This document shows positions 34,800-45,225 of a DNA stretch of 64,000 bases, piece by piece. Position numbers and translations under genes: made by a program. Origin of the DNA: Varroa destructor (taxonomy: Eukaryota; Arthropoda; Arachnida; Mesostigmata; Varroidae); assembly GCF_002443255.2 (NCBI RefSeq), contig NW_019211456.1, forward strand, positions 28,703,341 to 28,767,340, read 5' to 3'. Each line of letters opens with the position of its first letter. Positions within the stretch are counted from its first letter, which is position 1. The notes under the pieces were generated by a model. It was not told the origin of the DNA and ran no database searches. It saw nothing but the letters and a program-made list of their open reading frames with translations.

Positions 34800-36050
34800 G
34801 TCGCTAGGTAGTCCGTCAAACAGACACAAAGCTAACGCAAGACGAACAGCACGGTATGGCATACCCGTTCAGCCGGTGGCGTTGGCGGCGGCAGCGACGG
34901 TCGGCGACAACAACCTGTTCGTTCTCTTGTTCTAGGAGTACCGGGATTTGGAGATTGGCAGCGGGGTCCGGGGATCGGCTACTCCTATGCTAGCCTCCCA
35001 TAGCAGCATTAGTAGCGAAATCATCTTTCCTTTGGCTTATATCAGTGGCGCTAGTCATCTGTCGCGGACGGGGCAGAGGGGGAGTCTCGGCTCGATCACT
35101 AGGTCGGTCCTTCTTCCTTCCGTGCTTCACCGTCCTGTGTCAAACCCTTAGGCCTATACTACTCGTGTACCGACAGGCGGCTTGGCCGAGAGAAAAGCGC
35201 TTCGCGGTCGCCTCCGTCAGGGGGATATGGAAAGGTCGTAAGAAGAAGCCGTTTGCGTCCCTCTCCTACACTGCTGCTGCCTCACTCAGAGGAAAAATTG
35301 GATGGAAAGGCGACTAGCCGGCTACGCTGGCTGTAGGACCGACCAGCACCAAGTACTGTGTATCCCGGGACGCTTCAGGGTCGTTTAGGGAGAAGGGGCC
35401 CTCAACAGCCTTGGGTTGATCCGAGATTCCTCCTTACGGCTCTCCTGCCGGCGGAACTAGCGGAACACAGCAGACAGACAAACAGCAGCCTCACCGTGGC
35501 CCACAATGTAAAGAGCGCGCGCACACGTTAGTTACGGGGGTCTCAGACAGGGGGCGCTGCGTGTACGTGGGCGGCGCTTTAGTAGCTCGAGTTCTGGAGC
35601 ACATGGCATGCAGAGTTCTAAGAACGGACGAGCGCCCGGCCAGAGTCCGTGCGGTCGGACGACAAAGAGGAGGCTGCGTTGTCGTGTCGTCCAATTGTTG
35701 TAGTGTTACGGAACAGCACTAATTCCCATTGCTGCTGGTCATTCTGTTGGCACTGATCTAAGTCGCTGACGTTCGACAAAGTGCAGAGAGCATCGTTCTT
35801 TCGACTAGTACTCGTGGCGGCGAGTTTCTTGACCAAAATTTTCTCCCACAAAAGCCGTCAGCACAGCAGAAGGTATCGGATTGCAAAACCTGCTCTTATT
35901 AGTACCCTAACTTGTCACCCTGCATCGGTCAGTTTGCTAGTCGACATCAGCTGGAGCGGTAACATTTTATTCCTTCACCTATATGAAATACAGGGGAGAG
36001 TCAAGAAAGCAGAGAAATCAACAAAAAAGTAACAAGGAACAACAATAACA
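34800..36050. other. GC-rich island upstream of signal-peptide exon
   Basis: The strongest GC island in the right-centre, with GGCGGCGGCAGCGACGG at 34882-34898 and many CpG. Frames overlap on both strands (35045-35317 and 35781-36032 plus; 35491-35694 and 35618-35851 minus). It ends about 550 bp before the ATG at 36605. A promoter or untranslated first exon for that gene is a reasonable inference, but no initiator motif is certain. Confidence 0.25.
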
Positions 36051-36280
36051 AGATCAACAACAGCGTGTGTTTTTGTGCGTGTCTTGTGGATTGCAGCTAC
36101 GCGTTGATCTGCAGATGTGTGTAATCGGTTTACTCAAATGCTTATGATGAGTATGCTAATCGATGTGTGTGAAGTGAATGCTTAAATGTCACGAGTCATC
36201 ATGAGGTTGGCACGCTCAATTGCAATGGTGTTTGCCTTTGAATTGAGGTGTTGTCGAGGTATGTTCAAGTGTTAGGGCAT

Positions 36281-36288
36281 CGTATATA
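36281..36288 (+). promoter_or_regulatory. TATA-like word upstream of 36605
   Basis: GTATATAAACAAAG around 36280-36293 resembles a TATA box and would place transcription start about 290 bp before ATG 36605. TATA-like words are common in AT-rich DNA, so this is weak. Confidence 0.12.
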
Positions 36289-36604
36289 AACAAAGAGAAT
36301 AACCCGAGAAAACGAAGAAACAAAAGGATCGAAGACTAGGGAAGATATCATTTGGTGTGTGCTTAGTGCATCTGCTGATATCTAATGTGTCCTGGTGAAT
36401 TAAGGGACACAGTAAGATGACGATAATAATGATAGTGGTGATTGTGGACGGATATGAGCATCAGTTGCACATAGTGGACGATGCCTTGTAGAGTGTGGCC
36501 AGGATAGAGCGGGGCCACCGTGCACTGTCCAGAACCACTTCTGGACACCTGCTGGCTTCTTCATCTCACGAGGACGGGGTTAGAAGCCTCGTGGTGAAGT
36601 CGTT

Positions 36605-36698
36605 ATGGAGGATTTTAACTTTTCAACAACAGCGGCCCCGAGGCGAAGAAAAATGAAAGCGCTAGCCCCTGGTGTACTTCTACTTCTCATCATAAAAG
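36605..36698 (+). CDS. Candidate signal-peptide first exon
   Basis: Seen: ATG at 36605 opens 31 codons reaching ATAAAAG|GTCAGT, a fair donor (GT at 36699-36700), leaving in phase 1. A second in-frame ATG at 36653 begins MKALAPGVLLLLIIK, a textbook signal-peptide start: one lysine, then a leucine/isoleucine core. The 16 residues before it are polar with a basic run. First exons that encode just a signal peptide and exit in phase 1 are usual in secreted and cell-surface receptor genes. The next good acceptor (37688) continues this frame. The GC island at 34800-36050 would be its promoter side. Which ATG is used, and the parent gene, are unknown. Confidence 0.38.
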
Positions 36699-37042
36699 GT
36701 CAGTATACACAGCTTGTAGGTTCCACAAATCAATAGACTAGGTTATAGAGAACTATAGAAGGTGTTGCCAGTGAGTACTTTTTTGAGAAAACTCTACCGT
36801 ATTAGATTTCCTTATCTGCCAAGGGCTGTTAGTGGCTCGATGATGATCAAGGATGATATTTCAATATGTCCTACGTAAAAAAACTGTACAAATTGAATTG
36901 TCAAATACAGGATAAGGACGATGTCGTCGGTGTAGTCTGCGAAAAAAAAAATCTCTAATCTAATTGATCTTTCGACGATTTAAGTAGATGATCCCGCTAA
37001 GATTATTTGTTAATGTCTTTATGTATCATCTATATATATATG

Positions 37043-37044
<2 letters not shown>

Positions 37045-37093
<49 letters not shown>
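37045..37093. repeat. (AT)n microsatellite
   Basis: About 24 uninterrupted AT units, with a shorter AT run just before (37031-37041) and degenerate units to about 37112. It lies within the putative intron downstream of 36698. Confidence 0.97.
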
Positions 37094-37095
<2 letters not shown>

Positions 37096-37411
37096 TATGT
37101 ATATAGATATATTACATTACATAATTTATAGAAGCTTATTTCATAATTTACTAGAAGTGCTTCTAAGTCTGTAATGGTCAAAATCAGGCGGATAATGAGC
37201 TATAGCAGACGAGAAACAGACGAGGCTTGTCGGAGTGAAATTGTGCTTGAAAAATATTACGTCGCATTTATAAAATTCGTTTATTTAAATGCAAGTCCAT
37301 GGGTTGAAACATGTGCTGTCAGCCTCGTTATCTTCTATGCGGGTCAGTTTAATCATATCTAAAGGCTGCTGTTCTCTAAGAGAACTACTCCACCCTTTAT
37401 GTATTGATTGA

Positions 37412-37430
37412 CACGTTTGTCACAAACGTG
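37412..37430. repeat. Perfect palindrome, 9-bp arms, 1-base centre
   Basis: CACGTTTGT C ACAAACGTG. Each arm contains CACGTTTGT, so the site holds two outward CACG words and could bind a dimeric factor. About a quarter of a match of this size is expected by chance in the window. A smaller inverted repeat, CAAGGTT...AACCTTG, lies nearby at 37497-37513. Confidence 0.6.
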
Positions 37431-37688
37431 CCACGATTTTATAATCTCACGTAGGAATGATTTAAATCGGACGGTTGCTGACGCTTAACTAAGGTTCAAG
37501 GTTTTTAACCTTGGCATAAATCAGCAGAAAATGAATGCGTTTTACTTTGGAAGAAATGCGCACGTGATGCATAAATTTATTTTACTTTATCTCAGCTTCG
37601 AGCATACTGCACGTCCATACATTGAGCAATACGGCGTTCACAGGCAAGAATCTGATTTGATTGATCATTTTTTTTTGTCATAAAACAG

Positions 37689-37762
37689 GGGGAATTTGCG
37701 CTCTTATTCAGGAAGCAGCAGGAATAGATTCCGATATCTTTGTGGCACCCAGCTGTTCTTAG
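37689..37762 (+). CDS. Candidate second exon, phase-compatible with 36605
   Basis: Seen: TTGATCATTTTTTTTTGTCATAAAACAG ends at 37688. Entered in phase 1, as the 36698 donor requires, the frame reads 25 codons (including CALIQEAAGIDSDIFVAP) to TAG at 37760-37762. Joined to the preceding exon, it lengthens the hydrophobic leader and offers a plausible cleavage site after Ala-Ala-Gly, leaving a very short mature peptide. A donor just before the stop is not obvious. So this is either the end of a tiny secreted peptide or a false exon; alternative acceptors further right (38311) are possible. Confidence 0.22.
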
Positions 37763-38281
37763 GTCAACATATCGTATATTATTCGATAATCATTGGGGTT
37801 GCATTCGATGTTGACCATGATAAGCTGACGAAAACCTTCATAAGACACTTGGATTATTAAAGAGCCTTAACTTCTCTTTGCTATGGATAATAAAAACAAA
37901 ATATACGGTGCAGTCCTCTAGACAGCTGCTACTACAGATAGCCATTTTTATTGAACTTCGTGTAAAATGTCTATACGTGCAATTTTCTTGCTAAATTATT
38001 TGTCGATGGTTTGAAGTTCGCTAAAAGTATAAAGACGATGAAGTATGCAGAAGATTATTGGAGTACATTTTAATTCACACACCTAACATTAGGTGTATGT
38101 ACATAAAATAAAGACCACAGCTTTAGATGCGCTGATCACCATATCGGCGAGGCTGGTTCTATCTGTGTGCTCGCTTCTAATTTCCTCTAATTTGATCTGG
38201 AAGCCATAGATTTATACATTTTGCTACGTCACTACTACAACGTTCGCCAAACTGGCCAGTGTTAACGATATCAATGCTTCC

Positions 38282-38295
38282 TTTTTTTTTTTTTT
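38282..38295. repeat. Poly-T tract (14 T)
   Basis: Homopolymer that forms the pyrimidine tract of the acceptor at 38310-38311. Confidence 0.95.
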
Positions 38296-38311
38296 GTTTT
38301 AAATCGTGCAG

Positions 38312-38442
38312 TTTATTTGATAACGTTATTGAATTCCCGTATCGGATCGGGTTTGCTCAATGTCGCTTGCCAGATAACATCTTCGTACGTGTGGAAGCCT
38401 GTACTAGTCGATGTACTCTTGTGGTAAGCTACCTTACTATAG
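38312..38442 (+). CDS. Candidate cysteine-containing exon with two donors
   Basis: Seen: a T14 tract and TTTTAAATCGTGCAG end at 38311. Two donors follow, CTTGTG|GTAAGC (exon end 38423) and CTATAG|GTGAGC (exon end 38442). Entered in phase 2, one frame is open through both and contains RIGFAQCRLP and VEACTSRC, three cysteines within about 15 residues. That is the spacing style of extracellular disulfide domains, such as cystine-knot or EGF-like modules. The CxxxC here lacks the glycine of classical cystine knots, so no family is claimed. Entered in phase 1, another frame is also open to the first donor. It lies downstream of the signal-peptide exon on the same strand, which suits a secreted product. 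Confidence 0.35.
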
Positions 38443-38585
38443 GTGAGCATTATTAAGTCAATATTACGTTGGTTACATGAAAGCTTACTGTGAGTATCCT
38501 TAATTGACGTCAGTTTTGCTGCTATGGCTACCATGTCTATAACGCCAGTATTAATATCCTTGTTCCTGTGTATATATTATATATC

Positions 38586-38980
38586 TTATGCATAAGAGAC
38601 TACGATGCTATTTTTTTGAGGTTTTTGTCTTTTATCCGCCGCTGCCAGCTCATCCTTATCATCCTCCTTTCTTCCCGCATTCATTCGTGCCACATTTTTT
38701 CGACTGAGTTTTTCAACGACGACGTAGTCGACTGACTGAACTTCGTGATGCTCAGCCGCTTGGCGCTGAAGGGAGCCAAAGTTGGTTGGTTGGCTTTTTA
38801 GAAGAAAGAGGTCTTGAGTGTCGCCGTCGTCATTGTTTCGAATTAAGTGCACGTGTCCAGAATATTTACTCCCGTCGCGAGGGCTCATGTAAACCCGGGT
38901 TTCGGCTGCCCAAACAGTGTTACCACCGCGAGCGAGAGCAATATTTGGCTCTAGCAGCAGCATAACGCCAGTAACGTAGA
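38586..38980 (-). CDS. Candidate minus-strand exon or small gene
   Basis: On the minus strand CTGTTTCTGTATACCCTGTTTAAG precedes 38980, a good acceptor. An in-frame ATG at 38961-38963 starts a 125-residue frame ending at 38586. The protein is well mixed: a short hydrophobic start (MLLLEPNIALARGG), then charged sequence with an Asn/Asp run, and a basic-acidic tail (GRKEDDKDELAAADKRQ). No transmembrane segment or catalytic motif is seen. The plus strand has no long frame here, which favours the minus frame being real. It is convergent with the plus-strand exon at 38312. It is unrecognised, and may be the last exon of a gene on the minus strand. Confidence 0.33.
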
Positions 38981-40541
38981 CTTAAACAGGGTATACAGAA
39001 ACAGACTTTAAAACCTTTCTCCTTTTTGCCTTTCGGACTTAGGCGAGGCGAGTGGGTGTTAGGGTGGGAGGGTCGCTGCTTTTTCGTGCGACTCTAGCAC
39101 CCCTCAATTCGAATGTCGGTCACGCAAATCTGATAACTTGTCCCTAGCTAATTCACACGGCGGACCATTTCGTACAGCGAGCGCTATACTACCATAGCTA
39201 TTTAGTTCTCGTGCTATCTAGGTTAGCCTTCTGCCTAGAAAATGTCTTTGTCATGTCCCGAAGGTTGCGCAAGTTCAATGCTTTTTAGACGTTTCGCCTC
39301 GTGTGTTGTGGCGATCCAAGGTAATTGACTGTTAACCAGTATCTATAACAGCTTATCAGCGTCCGGCTTGAGTGCGACAGCCTCGTTTCGTGAGTCTTCA
39401 ATCTAAGGTAGGGAAATTTGTCAAGGCTATTTGGTAGGGCCTTGGGATCGAAACCTTGAAAACCAACCTCGATAACCGTAATAGTTTTTAAGGGTACGAC
39501 GCACGCTGTGGTTGCAAAACCAGCTTTAAATTATCTCATACAATCAGTATCTAACTGTGTCTGTAAGTGGAAAGTGTCCGGATCTGTTCTGAGTTGCGTT
39601 GATAGCTTATCGTTTAGTGCGGGGCCGCTGCTTACCGTTGTTTCGGGGTCAAACAGTTCCCCTCGAAGAATAGGAGACGAAAACGAACCACGAAGCAGAG
39701 AGCCTAAGTTACTGTGGCCATCTCAACCAGAAGGTTTACTTGCTGCCACTCTTTCGATCTTACTCACTTATTGTGGTGTGAAGAGACGTATGATGGATGG
39801 AAAAAAGGGGCAGGCCAAAGTGACTTTGTCGCTGTTTTTCTTGTATTGGTGTAATGTGGTAGGAGAACTCTTTTAAATTATATTCGCTTCGCTAAATGAT
39901 AATACATGGCGCAGTATTTTCTCCGGTTGAAAATAATTTTTACTCGTGTTTATTATCGCTGCACGGGCTAATTCAATAAAACAACTAGATATTTTAGATA
40001 CAGTTATGGAAAGCTGCGTAGAGAAGGCTGGTCTTTCTAGCATTTAATGACCGGAAGTGAGAGAATATTTATTTCATTTATATTTAAATATTTATTATTT
40101 TATTTAGGCCAAATGGTATTATATGTCCAATAAGACGTATGATTTTGGTAGACTATGTTTTACAGTAGCCTCAAAAATAACAAAAGTCAACTATGAAAAA
40201 ACATAAGTTAGAAAAGTAAGCGCATTCTTCAATAGCAATTGTGTTGTTTAATACATACTTACTAATTAAGTCAAGGATAAAAACTTCAAGCAGAAATTTT
40301 TAAAAAGGTTCTTTTCTATTTACTAAGACTATCGTTTATAATAGCCAGTCAGCTTCCAGAACGTTGCGTGATTTTGGGACACCTAAACCCAAGCGCATAA
40401 CGTTTGAATTCTCTAGCGCTCCCAATTAGAACGTGATACGGCAGCGTATTATAAAACGAGCCTGACTTCGTTTTCCGGTTCGTACCCGTGTGTAAATTTA
40501 TATTCCATCACGATATAGGTCTTGTTGAGTTCCGCGTGCCC
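38981..40541. other. Mixed then AT-rich, no supported gene
   Basis: A plus frame at 39508-39876 (122 codons, non-ATG start) has mixed residues and no motif. 39880-40500 is AT-rich. Nothing else stands out. Confidence 0.35.
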
Positions 40542-40979
40542 TCAGTGACCCGCTGATAGCCAGTGCGGTTTGGCCAATACCATAAAATTTTTGGCGACAA
40601 CTTGTACGTTACCGGTAAACTCGAACACTTGTGAACGGCCGTTGCTGCTAGGACGACGAAGTATATAACGACCGATCGAGGCCAAAGCGTTGCCCGAGAT
40701 TAAGGAATTGCAAGGTTCGTTTTGAGTGTAAAACTTTTCTGATTTGCATGTTATTGACGCTACGTCGGAAACGCATATATCCATCTGATGAGCAAAGACT
40801 GTACCGGCATGAACCACCCAACCCAGACGAACCCCAATCGCTGTTGTCAGCTTACGCGCTGTGAACTTTTCAGTTGATATGTTGTCGTTCGCACGTTCTT
40901 CTTTTCGCTTCAACAACACGTAATCCACGTCATGTTTTGAATGGTCGAACACACTTGCGCTCCAACTAAATAGAAACAC
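40542..40979 (-). other. Long minus-strand open frame, unassigned
   Basis: 145 codons without stop; the first codon is GTG and the first in-frame ATG is about 68 codons in. The composition is balanced, with a basic, acidic patch early and polar residues late. No domain or splice pair is recognised. It may be an exon fragment or chance. Confidence 0.18.
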
Positions 40980-41720
40980 GTAGCCGTGATTTTGCCAAGA
41001 GAGAAAAATGGCATGCGACTGTGTTAAAGAGAACGGTCGCTAACGAGAGAATCGTGTTATTTCTTCTAGTTCATGAGAATTCAACCTGTTGATAGCTTAG
41101 AATCTGTATCGGCGAGGTTTAACCATGCGAACGTCATAGGGTTAACACCATGGACAGTTGGACGTTTGTATTAAACAAATGCGACGATAACGAAGGACAC
41201 ATGTATGAGTTAAATAGCAAAAAAAAATAGGGAAACGGTGAAAACAAGGACCAGAAGAAAAATCAACGGTAACAGGACACCGATGTAATCAGTTGATTGA
41301 AGCTATTCAACGTTCCTTCGTCGTGTAAACTATTTATCTGCTGTTACATAAGTAGTTTGCACAGATCTATCTCTATTTTCGGCGGTGAAAACATACCTCT
41401 GTTTTCAATCAGACGAACAAAATATATGACACAGTAGCTATAATATTAATAACCTATTACTAGGCGATGTTTAGAAGAGCGCTCTACATTTGGGTTCCGC
41501 GCAATCGATCGTGGGCAGTACACTATATATTTTACAAATTCCTATATATAGGTTATTTAAATCGTATGCTCTGCCCACCAGACGGCGGTGTTCACCGTGT
41601 TGAAATTGCTAAAGGGAATTTCTCAAAGCAAACTCAAAATTAAGACGGTTCTGGTCTCTCTTTCGTCGTTCTGACTGACTTGCTTTTTTAGCTAACATCG
41701 TTCGATCCATTTAATTTCAG
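40980..41720. other. AT-rich stretch ending in a good branch point and acceptor
   Basis: No coding signal. The right end carries CTAAC at 41692-41696, an ideal branch point, then ATTTAATTTCAG at 41709-41720. Confidence 0.35.
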
Positions 41721-41837
41721 ATCCGTCGATCACATATATACAGTGTGTCTGACCCGGTCGTAAATCCCCTGCACAACTTCGTTCCTCACTATCCATCCCG
41801 CGCCGTCGATTTTGTCCACGTCCAGGCAGCCTGGTGA
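41721..41837 (+). CDS. Candidate exon with branch point and acceptor
   Basis: GCTAAC (branch-point consensus) lies about 27 bases before TTTAATTTCAG, which ends at 41720. The frame entered in phase 0 is open for 38 codons to TGA at 41835-41837. It is rich in Val, Pro, His and Tyr (for example HNFVPHYPSRAVDF). Possible donors inside are weak. The GC-rich island 41721-43150 begins exactly here, so the junction may mark the start of an exon that is partly untranslated. No family is recognised. Confidence 0.25.
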   Translation: MRRSHIYSVSDPVVNPLHNFVPHYPSRAVDFVHVQAAW

Positions 41838-41896
41838 TATCGACACACCCACCACTGTGTCTCAGGACGATATCCTTTCCATTCCTTGGACTGTTC

Positions 41897-42238
41897 ATGC
41901 TGCTGCTGCTGCTGCTGCTTTCGTTCTCTGCTCTATTCGTGCACCATGTCAATGGATTCGACGACCCCCGACGTTTTTTCAATATCCCTGTAAGACGGCA
42001 CAATTATAGGCGCGCGTCGCTTCTCTTTTTACTCCCTTGCCTCGCGTCTACTACGATTCTAGCCAATGAAGGCGGTTCGCGTCCCCTATATCATCCCACT
42101 TTTCTCGTTAATCGTTACTCCCCAATTTCATCTTCGCGAGCGCGACTACGACTGCCTCTGCTTTACTCCTCAGCCGTACTACTCATGCTCACTCTCTATC
42201 TGTTATTCGGCGGTGATGAGAGGCCTCTTCTAGACTAG
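41897..42238 (+). other. Leucine-leader open frame over a CTG repeat
   Basis: ATG at 41897 starts seven leucines encoded by a (TGC)7 tract (41898-41919), then SFSALFVHHVNG, together looking like a signal peptide. The frame runs 113 codons to TAG; CCT|GTAAGA at 41990 would truncate it after 31 codons. The leader is a direct consequence of the triplet repeat, and the minus strand is also open (polyserine) at 41692-42003. So the resemblance may be accidental. Confidence 0.2.
41898..41919. repeat. (TGC)7 trinucleotide tract
   Basis: Seven TGC units plus one T. On the plus strand it reads as leucine in one frame and alanine in another; on the minus strand as serine. Confidence 0.95.
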
Positions 42239-42240
42239 CG

Positions 42241-43710
42241 GCAGCACTCGACCGTTCCTCGGTCGGTCGGTCGCTCGCTCGGTCAGCACTATATGTATTC
42301 GTCCGTTCACTGCTAACGGAGGTGGTAGTTACTTCCTCTTTTTAGCTGCGGGTTGCTCCGGACGTGGAGCCACTATCGCCCCTCTTCTCGAGCACCGTTA
42401 CTGCCACTTCTGTTAAGCGCTCACGACCGCCGCAGCCGGCTCAGCAGCTGCCGTAAGCATGAGGACCATCTACTCTTTCCTTCTTTCGCACATTTTCCAC
42501 CGTTGACCTGTTTGAACCGCACAGTTTCGCGCGCGGTTCAACTCAGCCTACATGGACGCTCGCAGCTGCTATCAAGAGAGGCCATGGCGTTGCCGTATGG
42601 AGGGAAGTCAAAGTGATTTATTATGCTGTCTTTAATTTTTAAAATCTAACGACGACACAACGCCGGAGCAGAGGCCGTTAGTACTATCTTTTCCCCCACT
42701 ACGACGACTACTAGTAATATTATGATTATTATTACTCGCGTACAACGTATCGCCATCAGCAGGTAAAACGAAGATCTAGCCGATAGTTGATAGACAGCGG
42801 CGACCTGCAGCCCGCTATTCGATGAGGAGTTCAAGCTTTCGCCCCCTTTAGGTGTCTCCTTACTGGAGCTATATAGCTTTCGTCTTTGTTCTCCTTCTGC
42901 CCCGCTCGCCTCTTCTCGATCACTTATATGCTCGCATTTTTGGGCCATGCCCACCTATTTTATCCGCATGTCCGTATTTCCCTTTTCCTTTCTTCCGATA
43001 CGCTCTCTCTTTATAATGCTGTTTCACATAGCGCTGGGATATTCCTCTTTAACATCTTTCCGGTTTGCTAGCTGGTCCACTAGTACTACAGCTGCTGCTG
43101 TCCCGTCCGGGCGAGCGCAAGCAAACGTGTGAATTGTATTTGTTCCGTTCTCCTCTACGATAAACAGCAATGCGCTTGACTTAAGAGGCACTTATTCTGT
43201 GCCCCATTTCTGAGGTTGTGTTTGGGCATCTAGAGATCGCTGTGTACACATGTGTGTACCACATATACTGTGATAGATACATGCCGAATTATGTGGCACT
43301 AGCGAGTCTGGCTTGCCAGCTTAATGAAACGATGGATGCTGCCCTAACATGCGCATGTGGATCTTGGAAAAGTCGATGGGAGTTCAATCGAGGCTACGCC
43401 CGTTCTAAAAGTTGCTCAGAACTGTTTGATAACAATGATAACATGCAATCATAGATATAATGGTGGCAATAGCTATGACGGTAATCACTCAGAAGATCGC
43501 CTCGCTGAATTTGTAGGTCCAAGGGTGTTCTGCTTTTCAAAGACTTTCCAAAGTTGCAGTTTTTGTGTTGTCTATTTAACCTAAAGGCATTTACTAACCA
43601 CATGCGGGCTACCTTTGAGTGGCCGTGATCAGTATGCTCCATATATGTGCTTGATGGCTGTTGCTCCTATAATGCTTATGGAAATGAATAGATCAAAATT
43701 CGTATATATC
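42241..43710. other. GC-rich island tail, overlapping frames
   Basis: TCGG/TCGC tetramer repeats at 42259-42283. The perfect inverted pair TTGAACCGC (42512-42520) / GCGGTTCAA (42533-42541) is separated by 12 bases. Frames at 42353-42616, 42886-43132 and 43218-43584 (plus) and 42646-42954 (minus) are unsupported. From 43150 on, AT content rises. Confidence 0.3.
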
Positions 43711-43712
43711 CA

Positions 43713-43750
43713 AAGTTGACCTTTCTTTATATACAAAGGAAGATCAACTT
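43713..43750. repeat. Hairpin, 16-bp imperfect stem, 6-base loop
   Basis: AAGTTGACCTTTCTTT, the loop ATATAC, then AAAGGAAGATCAACTT. Fourteen of sixteen positions pair exactly; of the other two, one would be a G-U pair in RNA and one is C-A. The stem does not extend outward, so it is too short for a typical animal pre-miRNA. It could be a small MITE remnant or an RNA structure. Confidence 0.55.
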
Positions 43751-44767
43751 ACTACAGCGCACCCTTTGGCGTCGATACTTTAACGGCTTTCCCCTATATG
43801 ACTGATGGACGCTTTAAGGGAGGCAATGTTTCCTGCGATTTACGGAGGGTGTCTTTCATACGTGCGTTTGCATGAGGGAATCTCCTGTACCAAACTGTCA
43901 ATTTGATACTCTTGAAAATTTGTAGATCGCTGTACATACGCCACGTATAAGACAGCAGATATCTAATTCACTAGATCAGACAAATCTAAGGACCGTCAAA
44001 GATTATAATAATACATATATAAGAAATAGCTAAACCAGTTGAGCCATGTCCTAAATTATAGCCTCAACAACGGCACAAAGTCAAAAATGGCCTTACGCTT
44101 ACTGTGTGATATGTTATAGAAAAACTATTGCACTGGAGCTTCACGGAACACGCCGCTCTTCTTTTTACTTGGACTGCAATAATGAATTATGTCAGCGTCG
44201 TAACATGGTATCCACACATATATGCTAGTGAAAATCTTCGAGTAATAAGCTATCTGTTCGTCGCTATGATGTGTGCCATATTCTGCCAGCCTGCACGGGT
44301 TACTTAAGAGAATATGTGGCTTTAGTAATTTACTACCTGCTATAAAATAATAAGGTATAACAATAAAATCTTGGATCACAAGCAGTATCAGCGATAATTA
44401 AAATAGGGCAGTGTAAGTGATCATTAAGAAGGGTTTGATACTGTAAGACGCGTTGATGACTGCCCTGGAACGAGGTTTCCTACAAAGGTCATGCTGCTTA
44501 AAAAAATACCGAACGGCAACTGACTATTCAACGGTGTCTTCAGTTTTGGCCGCGCTTGATCTTTGTTAACTTCACTGCCCTGCTGGCATTTCGTCTTGAA
44601 CGCATTAATCACTGCAATATCTACGTCTAGCTCAAATGTATCCTGTGACCGATATAATAAATCTCAAACGTTTGCACACCACCGTCTCGCCATACTCATC
44701 CGAGCTGGCGTTATTTTCTCTTGACCGTAGCAGCTGTAATTTTTTAAATACCCCAGTCTCAACATCT
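43751..44767. other. AT-rich, no supported gene
   Basis: Minus frames at 44125-44379 and 44424-44612 lack supporting features. A plus frame, 44636-44965, overlaps the minus frame described next. Confidence 0.35.
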
Positions 44768-45061
44768 TCAGTTATCGCTACCAGTAGCATCAGCTTCATT
44801 TATCAGCCAGGCAGACCAGCGGTCGTCAAATGGTTTGCCGTTCGGTCGAACGCGGACGAGCGTCTCTTCTGTCCCGGTAAATCGACATCGGATACCAATT
44901 TCCGCGTTTCGTGCTTGCTCTTTCTCATTCCATTCTTTTGCAATAATTTTTTGCCCTCGGAGTGAGCTGGGAAGGACGTCATAATAAAGGGAAGAGTTTG
45001 GCGGGCGCTTCACCACCTCGTTTTTCCGAGCTTTGCCCGCTGTTGCAGCAGCAGCAAACAT
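44768..45061 (-). CDS. Candidate small minus-strand ORF
   Basis: A true ATG at 45061 (G at -3) opens 97 codons. The first 15 residues are alanine-rich from CAG-type triplets. The remainder is charged and balanced, with Trp, Glu, Asn and Arg throughout (for example IIAKEWNEKEQARNAEIG). No signal peptide, membrane segment or known motif is seen. The plus strand is open over the same DNA (44636-44965), but that peptide is poorer in charged residues. It is unrecognised. Confidence 0.22.
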   Translation of the reverse strand: MFAAAATAGKARKNEVVKRPPNSSLYYDVLPSSLRGQKIIAKEWNEKEQARNAEIGIRCRFTGTEETLVRVRPNGKPFDDRWSAWLINEADATGSDN

Positions 45062-45225
45062 CGCAGCCGTTTCTCGCCGTCGAGGCAGGAGCTTCAGCCG
45101 ATTTCCGCCGACGTCTTCGTGCGACTGCCGCTCCTATTGTTTCTACTAACTGGACCGGTGCTGGCAGTAGGACCAAATTGTGTTAATCAATATTTACCCG
45201 TTGGGCCGCAAACTGTTTCTGCCAG

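Larger units (their letters stand above)
36699..37688. other. Putative intron between 36698 and 37689
   Basis: AT-rich, stop-dense, with the long AT microsatellite at 37045-37093 and a palindrome at 37412-37430. It begins GTCAGT and ends in T9GTCATAAAACAG. Frame 37174-37362 is a shadow of composition. Confidence 0.3.

Noticed and set aside
38312..38442. Assignment to the cystine-knot hormone family
   Set aside because: The CxxxC lacks the central glycine and too few cysteines are visible in one exon to name a family.
41897..41956. Perfect-looking signal peptide with seven leucines
   Set aside because: As a strong call it is rejected because the leucines come directly from a (TGC)7 tract and the opposite strand is equally open; kept only as a low-confidence frame.
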